NCBI RefSeq assembly: GCF_019396385.1 | Contig: NZ_JAHKRN010000006.1 | Coordinates: forward strand, 1-64,000 | Length of the DNA stretch: 64,000 bases | Direction of reading: 5' to 3' | Source: Nonomuraea harbinensis | Lineage (GTDB): Bacteria > Actinomycetota > Actinomycetes > Streptosporangiales > Streptosporangiaceae | In this document: positions 25,941-33,798 of the stretch, piece by piece | Numbering within the stretch: the stretch's first letter is position 1 | Layout of the letters: each line of letters opens with the position of its first letter | The notes under the pieces: generated by a model | What the model was told of the DNA's origin: nothing | The model's input: only the letters and a program-made list of their open reading frames with translations | Database searches by the model: none | Made by a program: the position numbers and the translations under genes

Positions 25941-26497
25941 TCCTCCGGGGCGTTCTGGGCGGCGGCGGAGAATCCCTCCAGGAAGCCGCGGGCGCGCTCC
26001 GCCTTCGGGTAGCGCTCCACCAGGGTCCAGAACCGGGGGCCGTGGCTGGGCACGAGCAGGTGGACGAGTTCGTGGACGATGACGTAGTTGATGACCCACT
26101 CGGGCAGGCCCTTAAGGCGGGTCGAGATGCGGATCGTGCCTGTCTCCGGGGTGCAGGAGCCCCATCGGTGGTGCTGGTTGTCGACCCACCGCACGCTCGC
26201 GGGCCGGGCTTTGCCGTCGAGGTATTTCGCGGAAAGGTCCTTCGCCCGCTCCAGCAGCGCCTCGTCCGTCGGCCGTCGCTTGCGCTCCTTGGCCGCGAGC
26301 CGATCGAGCATCCGGCTCACCCATTCGTCCTCGTCCTCGCCGCTGAGCCAGGCGGGCAGGAGCACGATCGTCTTGTCGCCGTCGCGGTAAGCGGAGACCG
26401 TACGCCGGCGACGAGAACTGCGACGGACCTCGACTGTCTCGGGGGGCACATATGCACGGTAGCCGACACTCGCGGAATTCCCCAGAGGGCGAGTCAT
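25934..26497 (-). CDS. YgjP/M48-type metal-dependent hydrolase
   Basis: This 187-aa protein is a YgjP-like (DUF45) zinc metallopeptidase-like protein. It has the HELVH zinc helix with His142, Glu143 and His146, and a downstream SHGPRFW segment with His152, the family pattern. The upstream RWGSC motif (RWVDNQHHRWGSC) is also characteristic. The N terminus is basic. It is cotranscribed with the CofC-like gene, which it overlaps by seven bases. The physiological substrate is unknown. Confidence 0.92.
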   Translation of the reverse strand: MTRPLGNSASVGYRAYVPPETVEVRRSSRRRRTVSAYRDGDKTIVLLPAWLSGEDEDEWVSRMLDRLAAKERKRRPTDEALLERAKDLSAKYLDGKARPASVRWVDNQHHRWGSCTPETGTIRISTRLKGLPEWVINYVIVHELVHLLVPSHGPRFWTLVERYPKAERARGFLEGFSAAAQNAPEEC

Positions 26498-26683
26498 GTT
26501 TCTGCTGGTCAGATGATTAAGAGCCGGTGAATTTGGGCAAGCGCGGTTTCCCGATCCTGATCACCGCGGCACGCCGGAAGTGTCGTTCTGAGCGTGGATT
26601 CAAGAGCTGGGTGACATCCGGTCAAGGGCTCGCGGTGCGATCGTTCTGCGGTTTCGACTTTACCAAGAATTTAATGTCAGTGG

Positions 26684-26721
26684 TTGTCCACAGGGTTTCG
26701 GGGGCTGGCCGGTTATCCACA
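26684..26721 (+). promoter_or_regulatory. Pair of DnaA boxes
   Basis: TTGTCCACA at 26684-26692 and TTATCCACA at 26713-26721 match the DnaA-box consensus and lie in the same orientation, 29 bases apart. They sit in the intergenic space before the ThiF-like gene, next to an AT-richer stretch at 26660-26680. No dnaA or dnaN gene is near, so this is not the replication origin by context. DnaA-dependent control of the gene downstream is possible. Confidence 0.45.
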
Positions 26722-26773
26722 GCGGCGGGCGTTCCGGAGCGGGATCTTGAATTCACGTGCAAATCTTCGGGCC

Positions 26774-28126
26774 ATGAGGCCACGTGTGCATCCCGCCCTC
26801 CCCCGTGTCGACCGTGACGAGCGGACGCTCCAGCTCGGTGCGCATCCCGGGCGGGCCGTCGTCCTGACCGGGCTCAGCAGGGCCGCCCGGCGGTGGCTCG
26901 ACAGGCTCGACGGCGTCCGCGACCTGGCCGGGGCGTTGCGCGAGGCGCGGTCGGCCGGGCTGCCGGAGGTCGCCGCCCGTGACCTGCTCGACCAGCTCGG
27001 CCGGTCCGGCGTGCTCGACGACGCGGGCGGGCCCGCCCTGCCGCTGCCGCTGGCCGAGCTCGACCGGATGCGGCCCGATCTGGACGCGATGGATCTGGCC
27101 GGGGCCGCGCCCGGCGGCGGGCGGGAGTCGCTGCTGCGCAGGGCGCGGTCGCGGGTGCGGGTCTACGGCGCGGGCCGGGTGGGGGCGCAGGTGGTCGCCT
27201 TGCTGGCGGCGGGCGGCGTGGGCGGGATCCGGGTGTTCGACCCCGAGCCCACGCGGCCCCGCGACCTGGTGCCCGGCGGGCTGACGTGGGCGGAGGTGGG
27301 GATGCCGCGGCAGGACGGCGCGGTCGCGGTGGCCGCGAGACTGGCCCATCCCGGCGAAGGCGGGGAAGTCACGGGGGTGGCTCGTGGCGGCGAGGGCCGG
27401 GATGGCCCAAGGCCGGCTCGTTCCGGCGGCGGGAAGCGGTCTCGGGCCGGTGATGGAGAGGGACGACCCGCTGGTGCCGGCGATGGTGGGGTGCGGGCCG
27501 CTCGTGCCGGTGCGGGTCGCGTTGCCGCAGGGCAGCGACGGGCGGTCAGCGGCTTGGGTGAGCGTGCGGTGGTGGAGGTGCGGGCGGGCGGGCCTTATCT
27601 GGGTGACGGGACCGAGCGGCCCGATCTCGTGATCCTCACTCCGGTGCGGCCGCTGGACATGGTGCTGGTCAACGAGTTGACGGCGCTGGGCATCCCGCAT
27701 CTGCTCGGATCCGCCTTTGAAGGGCATGGATCCGCGGGTCCGCTCGTTGTACCTGGACAGACCGCCTGTTTGCACTGCCTAGACTTGACCAGACGGGATC
27801 ATGATCCGGCCTGGCCGGTCGTCACCGCCGGGCTCGGTGGCTATCCCCCCGGGGAGATCGCCTGCGACGCCTCCCTGGCGGCCTCCGTCGCCGCCGCGGT
27901 GGCCGGTCATGCCCTGAACTTCCTCGATGGTCACGCCTCGGCTGTGACGAACGGCACAACCGACATATCGCCTGATCGATATTGGAAGCACCGATCGTGG
28001 ACAATCCACCCGCAATGTCGTTGTATACGAACCTATCCATATCCGCTAACAATGGTCATGTCAGCTACCTGCGATTCACAAGCCCAGGTAACGACCGACG
28101 AAGGGGGGAAGCGGCATCTCGGCTGA
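26774..28126 (+). CDS. ThiF-family (E1-like) protein with a low-complexity insertion
   Basis: The protein of about 450 aa has a winged-helix-like N-terminal part and a Rossmann-type nucleotide-binding segment (RVRVYGAGRVGAQVVALLAAGGVGGIRVFD). Two cysteine pairs that should bind zinc are Cys332/Cys335 (CLHCLDL) and Cys415/Cys417. Residues about 196-262 are a Gly/Arg/Ala-rich stretch that interrupts the conserved domain. Relatives sit beside ABC1 kinases in many actinobacteria, as here. E1-like enzymes adenylate a carboxylate, but the partner is unknown. The start ATG 26774 has only a weak ribosome site. The last 30 codons are unusually AT-rich. Confidence 0.8.
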   Translation: MRPRVHPALPRVDRDERTLQLGAHPGRAVVLTGLSRAARRWLDRLDGVRDLAGALREARSAGLPEVAARDLLDQLGRSGVLDDAGGPALPLPLAELDRMRPDLDAMDLAGAAPGGGRESLLRRARSRVRVYGAGRVGAQVVALLAAGGVGGIRVFDPEPTRPRDLVPGGLTWAEVGMPRQDGAVAVAARLAHPGEGGEVTGVARGGEGRDGPRPARSGGGKRSRAGDGEGRPAGAGDGGVRAARAGAGRVAAGQRRAVSGLGERAVVEVRAGGPYLGDGTERPDLVILTPVRPLDMVLVNELTALGIPHLLGSAFEGHGSAGPLVVPGQTACLHCLDLTRRDHDPAWPVVTAGLGGYPPGEIACDASLAASVAAAVAGHALNFLDGHASAVTNGTTDISPDRYWKHRSWTIHPQCRCIRTYPYPLTMVMSATCDSQAQVTTDEGGKRHLG

Positions 28127-28142
28127 GATTCCGCACATCAGG

Positions 28143-29480
28143 ATGAGCGATCTTCCTCGCCGCGCCGTCACGCGCTCCGCCAAGCTGGCCACCCTGCCCC
28201 TCAGTTTCGCCGGACGCACCGCCCTCGGGCTGGGCAAGCGCATCGGCGGCAAGTCCGCCGAAATGGTCGCCGAGGAGATCCAGCAGCGCACCGCCGAGCA
28301 GATCTTCAAGGTGCTGGGCGAGCTCAAGGGCGGCGCGATGAAGCTCGGCCAGGCGCTGTCCATCTTCGAGGCCGCCCTGCCGCCCGAGATCGTCGCCCCC
28401 TACCGCGCCACGCTCACCAAGCTCCAGGACGCGGCGCCCCCGCTCCCGGTCGCCACCGTCCACAAGGTGCTGACCGAGCAGCTCGGTGACGACTGGCGCG
28501 ACCATTTCCAGTCCTTCGACGACGAGCCGACCGCCGCCGCCTCCATCGGCCAGGTCCACCGGGCCGTCTGGCATGACGGCAGGGAGGCCGCGGTCAAGAT
28601 CCAGTACCCCGGCGCCGGCAAGGCCCTGCTCGGCGACTTCGCCCAGCTCGCCCGGCTCGGCAAGCTGTTCGGGGTGCTCATGCCCGGCCTCGACATCAAG
28701 TCCGTCCTCGCCGAGCTTCGCGAGCGGGTCGCCGAGGAGCTCGACTACCTCCGCGAAGCCGAGGCCCAGCACGCCTTCGCGCTCGAGTTCCACGACGACC
28801 CCGACTTCCACGTGCCCGACGTCATCGCCGCCAACGAGACCGTGCTGGTCACCGAGTGGATGGACGGCGTCCCGCTGTCGCGTGTCATCACCGAGGGCAC
28901 GAAGGAGGAGCGCGACCGGGCCGGGCTGCTGTTCGTCCGCTTCCTGTTCTGCTCCCCCGCCAGGGTCGGCATGCTCCACGCCGACCCCCACCCGGGCAAC
29001 TTCCGCATGCTGCCCAACGGCAAGCTGGGCGTCCTCGACTTCGGCGCCGTCAACCGGGGCGGCTACCCGCTGGCGTTCGGGCAGCTCACCCGCATCTTCA
29101 ACCAGGGCGACATGGACACCGTGATCGCCGGGCTGCGGGCGGAGGGGTTCATCCGGCCCGACATCGAGATCGACCCCGACGCGCTGCGCGCCTTCCTCTC
29201 GCCCTACGTGGAGCCGACGGCGGTGGAGGAGTTCACGTTCAGCCGCGCCTGGTTGCAGACGCAGGCCGCCTCGGCGACCGACCTGCGGCCCGGCAACGTG
29301 GTCCGCCAGCTCAACCTGCCGGCCTCGTACGTGCTCATCCACCGGGTTCACATGGCGGGGATCGGGGTCCTGTGCCAGCTGGGCACCACGGCACGCTTTC
29401 GCGACGAGGTGATCCGCTGGGTTCCGGGCTTCTCCGACGACACCATCGACCCCGACGACATGGCCCTCGTCACCACCTGA
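28143..29480 (+). CDS. ABC1/AarF/UbiB family atypical kinase
   Basis: This 445-aa protein is an ABC1 (UbiB-like) kinase, homologous to Rv3197. The family hallmarks are clear: the KLGQALS motif, the Ala-rich AAAS loop replacing the Gly-rich loop (EPTAAASIGQVHRA), an EELDYLREAEAQ helix, the catalytic HADPHPGNF and the metal-binding LDFG. Family members bind or hydrolyse ATP to support quinone or lipid metabolism. It starts 17 bases after the ThiF-like gene and is probably co-transcribed with it. In mycobacteria the homologue is next to whiB7. Confidence 0.95.
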   Translation: MSDLPRRAVTRSAKLATLPLSFAGRTALGLGKRIGGKSAEMVAEEIQQRTAEQIFKVLGELKGGAMKLGQALSIFEAALPPEIVAPYRATLTKLQDAAPPLPVATVHKVLTEQLGDDWRDHFQSFDDEPTAAASIGQVHRAVWHDGREAAVKIQYPGAGKALLGDFAQLARLGKLFGVLMPGLDIKSVLAELRERVAEELDYLREAEAQHAFALEFHDDPDFHVPDVIAANETVLVTEWMDGVPLSRVITEGTKEERDRAGLLFVRFLFCSPARVGMLHADPHPGNFRMLPNGKLGVLDFGAVNRGGYPLAFGQLTRIFNQGDMDTVIAGLRAEGFIRPDIEIDPDALRAFLSPYVEPTAVEEFTFSRAWLQTQAASATDLRPGNVVRQLNLPASYVLIHRVHMAGIGVLCQLGTTARFRDEVIRWVPGFSDDTIDPDDMALVTT

Positions 29481-29630
29481 TCTCCGCACCCGCGCCTCCA
29501 TGGCCAGGTTCGAACGGGCGTATCACCGCGGATTGGTGGAACACGCGTAAGTCGGGGTATGAATGCCCGCTCCTCCTCCGTGGGGGAACGGGCTCCCTTC
29601 CCGCCGACATACCGGGGTTGAGATCCGACC

Positions 29631-31778
29631 ATGAGTACGCGCCGCAACCATCCGCACACTCCAGGACCGGACACGCCCGGCCATCAGGCCGATCACGACG
29701 GTCATGGCATCCATGGCGCTCACGAAGGTCAGGACGGGCACGGCGGGCATAACGCTCACGGCGGTCACGGCGGTCATGGTGATCATGTCGGGCAGTTTCG
29801 GCGGCTGTTCTGGATCATGCTGGTCCTGGCGGTCCCCGTGGTGGGGTTCAACGAGATGTTCGCCCACATCATCGGCTACCGCCTGCCCGATTCCGCGTGG
29901 GTGCCGTGGGTCTCACCGGTGCTGGGCACCGTCGTCTATTTCTGGGGCGGACGGCCGTTCCTGACCGGGGCGGTCTCGGAGATCCGCTCCCGCCGGCCCG
30001 GCATGATGCTGCTCGTCGGTCTCGCTATCACGGTGGCGTTCGTCGCCTCCTGGGGTGCCAGCCTGCACGTGCTCGACGAGGAGCTGAACTTCTGGTGGGA
30101 GCTGGCCCTGCTGGTCGTCATCATGCTCCTGGGCCACTGGATCGAGATGCGCTCCCTGGCGCAGACCACCTCGGCCCTGGACTCCCTGGCGGCCCTGCTG
30201 CCCGACGAGGCCGAGAAGGTCGACGGCGACGACGTGGTCAAGGTCTCCCCGGCCGACCTGGTGGTCGGTGACGTCGTCATCGTCCGTCCCGGCGCCTCGG
30301 TCCCCGCCGACGGGAAGATCATCGACGGTTCCGCGAGCATGGACGAGTCCATGGTCACCGGAGAGTCCAAGCCGGTGCGCCGCGGGGCCGGCGAACAGGT
30401 GGTCGCCGGCACCGTCGCCACCGACTCCGGCCTCCGCGTCGAGGTCACCGCCATCGGCGACGACACCGCCCTGGCGGGCATCCAGCGACTCGTCGCCGAC
30501 GCCCAGGCCTCGTCCTCGCGCGCCCAGCGCGTCGCCGACACCGCGGCGGCGTGGCTGTTCTGGTTCGCCCTGGGGGCCGCCGCGATCGCCGCCGTCGTCT
30601 GGGCTCTCGTCGGGCTGCCCGACAGCGGGATCGTGCGGACCATCACCGTGCTCGTCATCGCCTGCCCGCACGCTCTGGGCCTGGCGATCCCGCTGGTGGT
30701 GTCCATCGCCACCGAGCGCGCCGCCCGGGGAGGCGTGCTGGTCAAGGACCGTCTCGCGCTGGAGTCGATGCGCACCGTCGATGCCGTCCTGTTCGACAAG
30801 ACCGGCACCCTGACCAAGGGCGAACCCACCGTGACCGGGATCGAGCCGGTCGGCGGTCGCGGCGCGGACGAGGTGCTGGCCCTGGCCGCGGCGGCGGAGA
30901 GCGACAGCGAGCATCCGCTGGCCAAGGCCATCGTCGGCGCGGCCCGTACGCGTGGGCTGGACGTGCCCCAGGCCAGCGAGTTCTCCTCCTCTCCCGCGGT
31001 CGGCGTGAAGGCGACCGCGAACGGCACCGTGATCGAGGTCGGCGGCCCGTACCTCCTCGACGAGCGCGGCCTGGACGAGCTTCCCGTCGCCGGTGAGTGG
31101 CGGACGGAGGGGGCGATCATCCTGCACGTCCTCGCCGGCGGCCAGGTGATCGGCGCGCTCCGGCTGGCCGACGAGATCCGGCCCGAGTCCCGCGACGCCG
31201 TCGACGCCCTGCACGCCGCGGGCGTCCAGGTCGTGATGATCACCGGTGACGCCCGGGCCGTCGCCGACACCGTGGCCGCCGAACTCGGCATCGACCGGGT
31301 GTTCGCCGGGGTGCGGCCGGAGGACAAGGCGGCCAAGGTCGCGGAGCTGCAGTCGGAGGGCAAGAAGGTCGCCATGGTCGGCGACGGCGTCAACGACGCT
31401 CCCGCGCTGGCCCAGGCCGACGTCGGCATCGCGATCGGGGCCGGCACCGATGTGGCGATCGGCTCGGCCGGAGTGATCCTCGTCTCCTCGGATCCGCGCT
31501 CGGTGCTCTCCGTCATCGATCTGTCGCGGGCGAGCTTCCGGAAGATGAAGCAGAACCTGTGGTGGGCCGCCGGCTACAACCTGATCTCGGTGCCCCTGGC
31601 AGCCGGGGTGCTCGCGCCGATCGGGTTCGTACTGCCGATGAGCGTCGGGGCGATCCTCATGTCGGCCTCGACCGTCGTGGTCGCGCTGAACGCCCAGCTG
31701 CTGCGCCGGCTCGACCTCACTCCGGCACACAGCACGAAAACGTTCCTCGACCACGCGACACCCGCCCGGACACCCTGA
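29631..31778 (+). CDS. copB: CPH-type copper-transporting P1B ATPase
   Basis: This 715-aa heavy-metal P-type ATPase resembles CopB. Instead of a CxxC metal-binding domain it has a His- and Gly-rich N-terminal tail over residues 7-52. The transmembrane ion motif is CPH at 345-347, typical of the P1B-3 class, whose members export copper (usually Cu2+) or silver. Standard motifs include TGES at 243-246, the phosphorylated Asp389 in DKTGTLT, and GDGVNDAP. It is a single gene with no CsoR or CueR regulator in sight. A Cys-type CopA is absent from the window. Confidence 0.95.
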   Translation: MSTRRNHPHTPGPDTPGHQADHDGHGIHGAHEGQDGHGGHNAHGGHGGHGDHVGQFRRLFWIMLVLAVPVVGFNEMFAHIIGYRLPDSAWVPWVSPVLGTVVYFWGGRPFLTGAVSEIRSRRPGMMLLVGLAITVAFVASWGASLHVLDEELNFWWELALLVVIMLLGHWIEMRSLAQTTSALDSLAALLPDEAEKVDGDDVVKVSPADLVVGDVVIVRPGASVPADGKIIDGSASMDESMVTGESKPVRRGAGEQVVAGTVATDSGLRVEVTAIGDDTALAGIQRLVADAQASSSRAQRVADTAAAWLFWFALGAAAIAAVVWALVGLPDSGIVRTITVLVIACPHALGLAIPLVVSIATERAARGGVLVKDRLALESMRTVDAVLFDKTGTLTKGEPTVTGIEPVGGRGADEVLALAAAAESDSEHPLAKAIVGAARTRGLDVPQASEFSSSPAVGVKATANGTVIEVGGPYLLDERGLDELPVAGEWRTEGAIILHVLAGGQVIGALRLADEIRPESRDAVDALHAAGVQVVMITGDARAVADTVAAELGIDRVFAGVRPEDKAAKVAELQSEGKKVAMVGDGVNDAPALAQADVGIAIGAGTDVAIGSAGVILVSSDPRSVLSVIDLSRASFRKMKQNLWWAAGYNLISVPLAAGVLAPIGFVLPMSVGAILMSASTVVVALNAQLLRRLDLTPAHSTKTFLDHATPARTP

Positions 31779-32083
31779 TCGCCCGGCGGCGGATGCGGCC
31801 GGGCGTTCAGGGGGCCGACATCCGGACGACCTGGCGGCGGATGCCGCCGGGCGCGCACGGGCCGGTACCTGGACGACCGGCGGCGGGTGCGGTCGGCGGC
31901 TGTTCGCGGTGCGAGGTGGTGAAGGCGTCGACGACCAGCGCGTTCCGTGGGTGGCCGCCGTCGGTTCGGACGTCCCCGTGGCCTCTTTCGGGGTTCTTAC
32001 GGATGGCGGCGGGCCATCGGCCCGGCCGGGAAGCGCGCCTGATGATGGCGGCAACCATCGTCGAGTGAAAGGCGGGATCCGGG
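31777..32083. repeat. Gene-free stretch with three imperfect tandem repeats
   Basis: Between the ATPase and the next gene I see no protein. Bases 31777-31910 hold three degenerate copies, with a period of about 47-51 bases, of a GC-rich unit containing GGCGGCGGATGC and GCCGGGCG-like blocks joined by GGACGACC. The remainder to 32083 shows nothing recognisable. Confidence 0.55.
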
Positions 32084-32674
32084 ATGGGTCTCTTCCGCAT
32101 GGCCGGGTCAGCCGGCTATGTCTGCGCCGTGCTGCTCATCTTCAACGTGTTCCGGCGGGCCGGGGCGGTCCCCGAGACGCCGGTCACGCACGCGGTGGCG
32201 CCGTTCGCGGCGCTGTCCGGGCTGTTCGCGATCACCGGGCTGTACCTGCTCATCCGGAGCAGGACCGGCGGGCTCGGGCTGGCCGGGTACGTGCTCAACG
32301 GCGCCGGGCTGGCCGGGGCGTTCGCCGTCGAGTACACGCTGCACTTCGTCTTCCCGTCGCTCCCCGGCGCGACGGTGAGCGGGCTGCTGGCCGGAGGGAC
32401 GGGGACGGCGTTCCTGGTGACCTCGGCGGTGCTGCTGTCGGGGGTGCTGCTGTTCGGCGTGGCGGCGATCCGGTCGGGGACGCTGCCGGTCGCCGCCGTG
32501 CTGCTCTACGCGGCGGGGATGGTGCCCGGGTCGCTGCGCGGGGTCGTTCCGGAGTGGGCCTACCTCGGCGGGCTGGTCGTCGCGGCGGCGGGCATCGCGT
32601 GGATGTCGGCCCGCCTCTTCGCCGCCGCCGGGACGGCCGATCCCGTGAGGAGACCGGCCGGCCAGCACGCGTAG
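32084..32674 (+). CDS. Hypothetical six-helix membrane protein
   Basis: This 196-aa protein contains about six hydrophobic segments with short loops and a charged C-terminal tail (PVRRPAGQHA), so it is integral to the membrane. Conserved motifs of known transporters are not visible. The start follows a GGGATCCGGG stretch that gives a moderate ribosome site. A strong hairpin lies just beyond its stop. The family is not recognised. Confidence 0.65.
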   Translation: MGLFRMAGSAGYVCAVLLIFNVFRRAGAVPETPVTHAVAPFAALSGLFAITGLYLLIRSRTGGLGLAGYVLNGAGLAGAFAVEYTLHFVFPSLPGATVSGLLAGGTGTAFLVTSAVLLSGVLLFGVAAIRSGTLPVAAVLLYAAGMVPGSLRGVVPEWAYLGGLVVAAAGIAWMSARLFAAAGTADPVRRPAGQHA

Positions 32675-32687
32675 AACCGAACGCGGA

Positions 32688-32721
32688 AGACCCGCGCGGA
32701 ACCGTCGTTCCGCGCGGGTCT
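32688..32721 (+). terminator. Terminator hairpin after the six-helix membrane protein gene
   Basis: AGACCCGCGCGGAAC (32688-32702) pairs perfectly with GTTCCGCGCGGGTCT (32707-32721) around CGTC, followed by TGATTCT. It lies 14 bases after the stop codon. Confidence 0.8.
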
Positions 32722-32731
32722 GATTCTCGGC

Positions 32732-32764
32732 GGGGAGGTCCTGCGCCGGCGGCAGGACCTCCCC
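32732..32764 (-). terminator. Terminator hairpin after the small minus-strand gene
   Basis: GGGGAGGTCCTGC (32732-32744) pairs with GCAGGACCTCCCC (32752-32764). It sits two bases past the stop of the 65-aa gene and back to back with the hairpin at 32688-32721. Confidence 0.7.
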
Positions 32765-32766
32765 TG

Positions 32767-32964
32767 TCATAGCACCAGTCGCAACGCCCGGTTCAGGCGC
32801 TCGTTGGCGCGCTGGACACCACGCTGCGCCCTGCGGACGCGGCTGATGCGGGAGGCCAAGCGCTGCTCCTCCGCCTCGCGGTGGAGGGTCCGTATTCGGT
32901 CGTTGACCAGTTCATGGTAGAGATACGGGGCCGAGAACTCGCCGCTCGTCGGGATGAGGCTCAT
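32767..32964 (-). CDS. Small basic helical protein, 65 aa
   Basis: The protein starts MSLIPTSGEFSAPYLYHEL and continues as one strongly basic helix (LASRISRVRRAQRGVQRANERLNRALRLVL). It has no signal or membrane segment. The start at 32964 is preferred over the upstream GTG because that extension overlaps the whiB7 coding end and is low quality. It follows whiB7 by 40 bases on the same strand, so it may be read through from the whiB7 promoter. Function is unknown; the basic helix could bind nucleic acid or ribosomes. Confidence 0.6.
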   Translation of the reverse strand: MSLIPTSGEFSAPYLYHELVNDRIRTLHREAEEQRLASRISRVRRAQRGVQRANERLNRALRLVL

Positions 32965-33004
32965 CAGATCGTCTTCTTTCGGCTGGTGTTGCTGGATCGG
33001 TGGG

Positions 33005-33274
33005 TCAGGCCGCGACCGGGTGCTTGCGCGGACGGCCACGCGGACGCTTGCGGGGCACGATGGTCCCGCGGAGGATGAGCTCGCCGCCCCAGACGCCCCA
33101 CGGCTCCTCGCGCTCGAGCGCGCGCTCGAGGCAGGCCTTCTGGATCGGGCACCCGGTGCAGAGCGCCTTGGCGAACTCGACGTCCTCCGGCGACTCGGCG
33201 AACCACAGGTCAGGGTCGGTACGACAGGGGATCTCGGCTTCGTCGATCAGGTCCATGATCGTCTTCGCCCCCAT
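33005..33274 (-). CDS. whiB7: WhiB7 antibiotic-response transcription factor
   Basis: This 89-aa WhiB protein has the four iron-sulfur cysteines Cys17, Cys39, Cys42 and Cys48, the GVWGG turn at residues 60-64, and a C-terminal AT-hook RGRPRK at 79-84 that distinguishes WhiB7 from other WhiB proteins. Known WhiB7 proteins bind the sigma factor and activate resistance genes after ribosome-targeting antibiotics. The start at 33274 has AAGGAGA six bases upstream. Upstream on the same strand lie an attenuator hairpin, a leader open frame and a WhiB7-type promoter. Linkage to uvrD2 matches the mycobacterial order. Confidence 0.95.
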   Translation of the reverse strand: MGAKTIMDLIDEAEIPCRTDPDLWFAESPEDVEFAKALCTGCPIQKACLERALEREEPWGVWGGELILRGTIVPRKRPRGRPRKHPVAA

Positions 33275-33342
33275 CAGGATTCTCCTTTGATCGAACACGT
33301 TGTTCTTGGTCGGGACACACCTCGTGGGTGATCGGGATCACG

Positions 33343-33386
33343 GACAAACAAAGAGGCCGCGGATCCTGTCTGCGGATCCGCGGCCT
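33343..33386 (-). terminator. Intrinsic terminator (attenuator) in the whiB7 leader
   Basis: On the minus strand AGGCCGCGGATCC pairs perfectly with GGATCCGCGGCCT (13 pairs, 7-base loop, 33354-33386) and is followed by CTTTGTTTGT. It lies about 70 bases before the whiB7 start and 20 bases after the leader frame ends, so it would stop transcription into whiB7 unless antiterminated. Confidence 0.85.
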
Positions 33387-33401
33387 GGGGGCTGCTGTGT
33401 G

Positions 33402-33420
33402 CCGGTCAGGTTATGACCGG
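33402..33420 (-). promoter_or_regulatory. Hairpin over the leader-frame stop codon
   Basis: CCGGTCA and TGACCGG form a 7-base-pair stem with a 5-base loop. The stop codon of the leader frame (33406-33408) is inside the stem, so a terminating or stalled ribosome would disrupt it. It may take part in the switch between antiterminated and terminated leader. Confidence 0.45.
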
Positions 33421-33702
33421 AGCATCCCTCCAGGGTTGCGGACCCACTCCACGCTTGGCGATCGGCTGGGTCGGCACTTCGGCGCCTGCGGTGCCCGCAG
33501 GGACGCCCAGAGCGACGGCTGCGGCGAAGACGGGAGCACCGGAGGTGGCGGCGCCGGCGTGGGCGCGCGCATACATCAGGGACTCCTGGCGACGGGCAGA
33601 CTCGTCCTGCCGCAGCTTGGCCGGCCCACTGACGAGCCTCACCGAGTCACGGCACGCGGAAAGCAGCCACTGCGTGGCCGGCGTGTTGTTGATGCTGATC
33701 AC
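33406..33702 (-). CDS. Upstream leader open frame (uORF) of whiB7
   Basis: This 98-codon frame starts at GTG 33702, nine bases after GGAGG, and ends 20 bases before the attenuator stem. The product (MISINNTPATQWLLSAC..., later Ala-rich) matches no enzyme and has no conserved domain I know. Translated upstream frames that control a terminator are established for whiB7/wblC in mycobacteria and Streptomyces. The position here fits that role, with ribosome slowing under antibiotics allowing read-through. It may instead be a short peptide gene of independent function, but the arrangement favours a leader. Confidence 0.7.
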   Translation of the reverse strand: MISINNTPATQWLLSACRDSVRLVSGPAKLRQDESARRQESLMYARAHAGAATSGAPVFAAAVALGVPAGTAGAEVPTQPIAKRGVGPQPWRDAPVIT

Positions 33703-33760
33703 TGTGACTCACCTCCGCTCTGGGATCGTCGGGCAGAGACGCCCGACTCGCTTGACCATG

Positions 33761-33798
33761 ACCCTAAACCCGGATCTCCGGGTTGGGCAACGTATTTT
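33761..33798 (-). promoter_or_regulatory. WhiB7-type promoter of the leader transcript
   Basis: On the minus strand an AT run (AAAATA, 33793-33798) is followed by a -35 TTGCCC (33790-33785), an 18-base spacer and a -10 TAGGGT (33766-33761). The AT run just before -35 is the recognised mark of WhiB7-activated promoters and suggests autoregulation. The spacer is itself a palindrome, AACCCGG-ATCT-CCGGGTT on the + strand. Confidence 0.65.

Noticed and set aside
26684..26773. TTG start at 26684 for the ThiF-like protein
   Set aside because: The TTG is part of a DnaA box, has no ribosome site, and the extra 30 residues do not resemble the family.
29550..29625. CsoR-like copper operator before the copper pump gene
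   Set aside because: GGTATG and CATACC are present, but about 60 bases apart and without the contiguous symmetry of a CsoR site.
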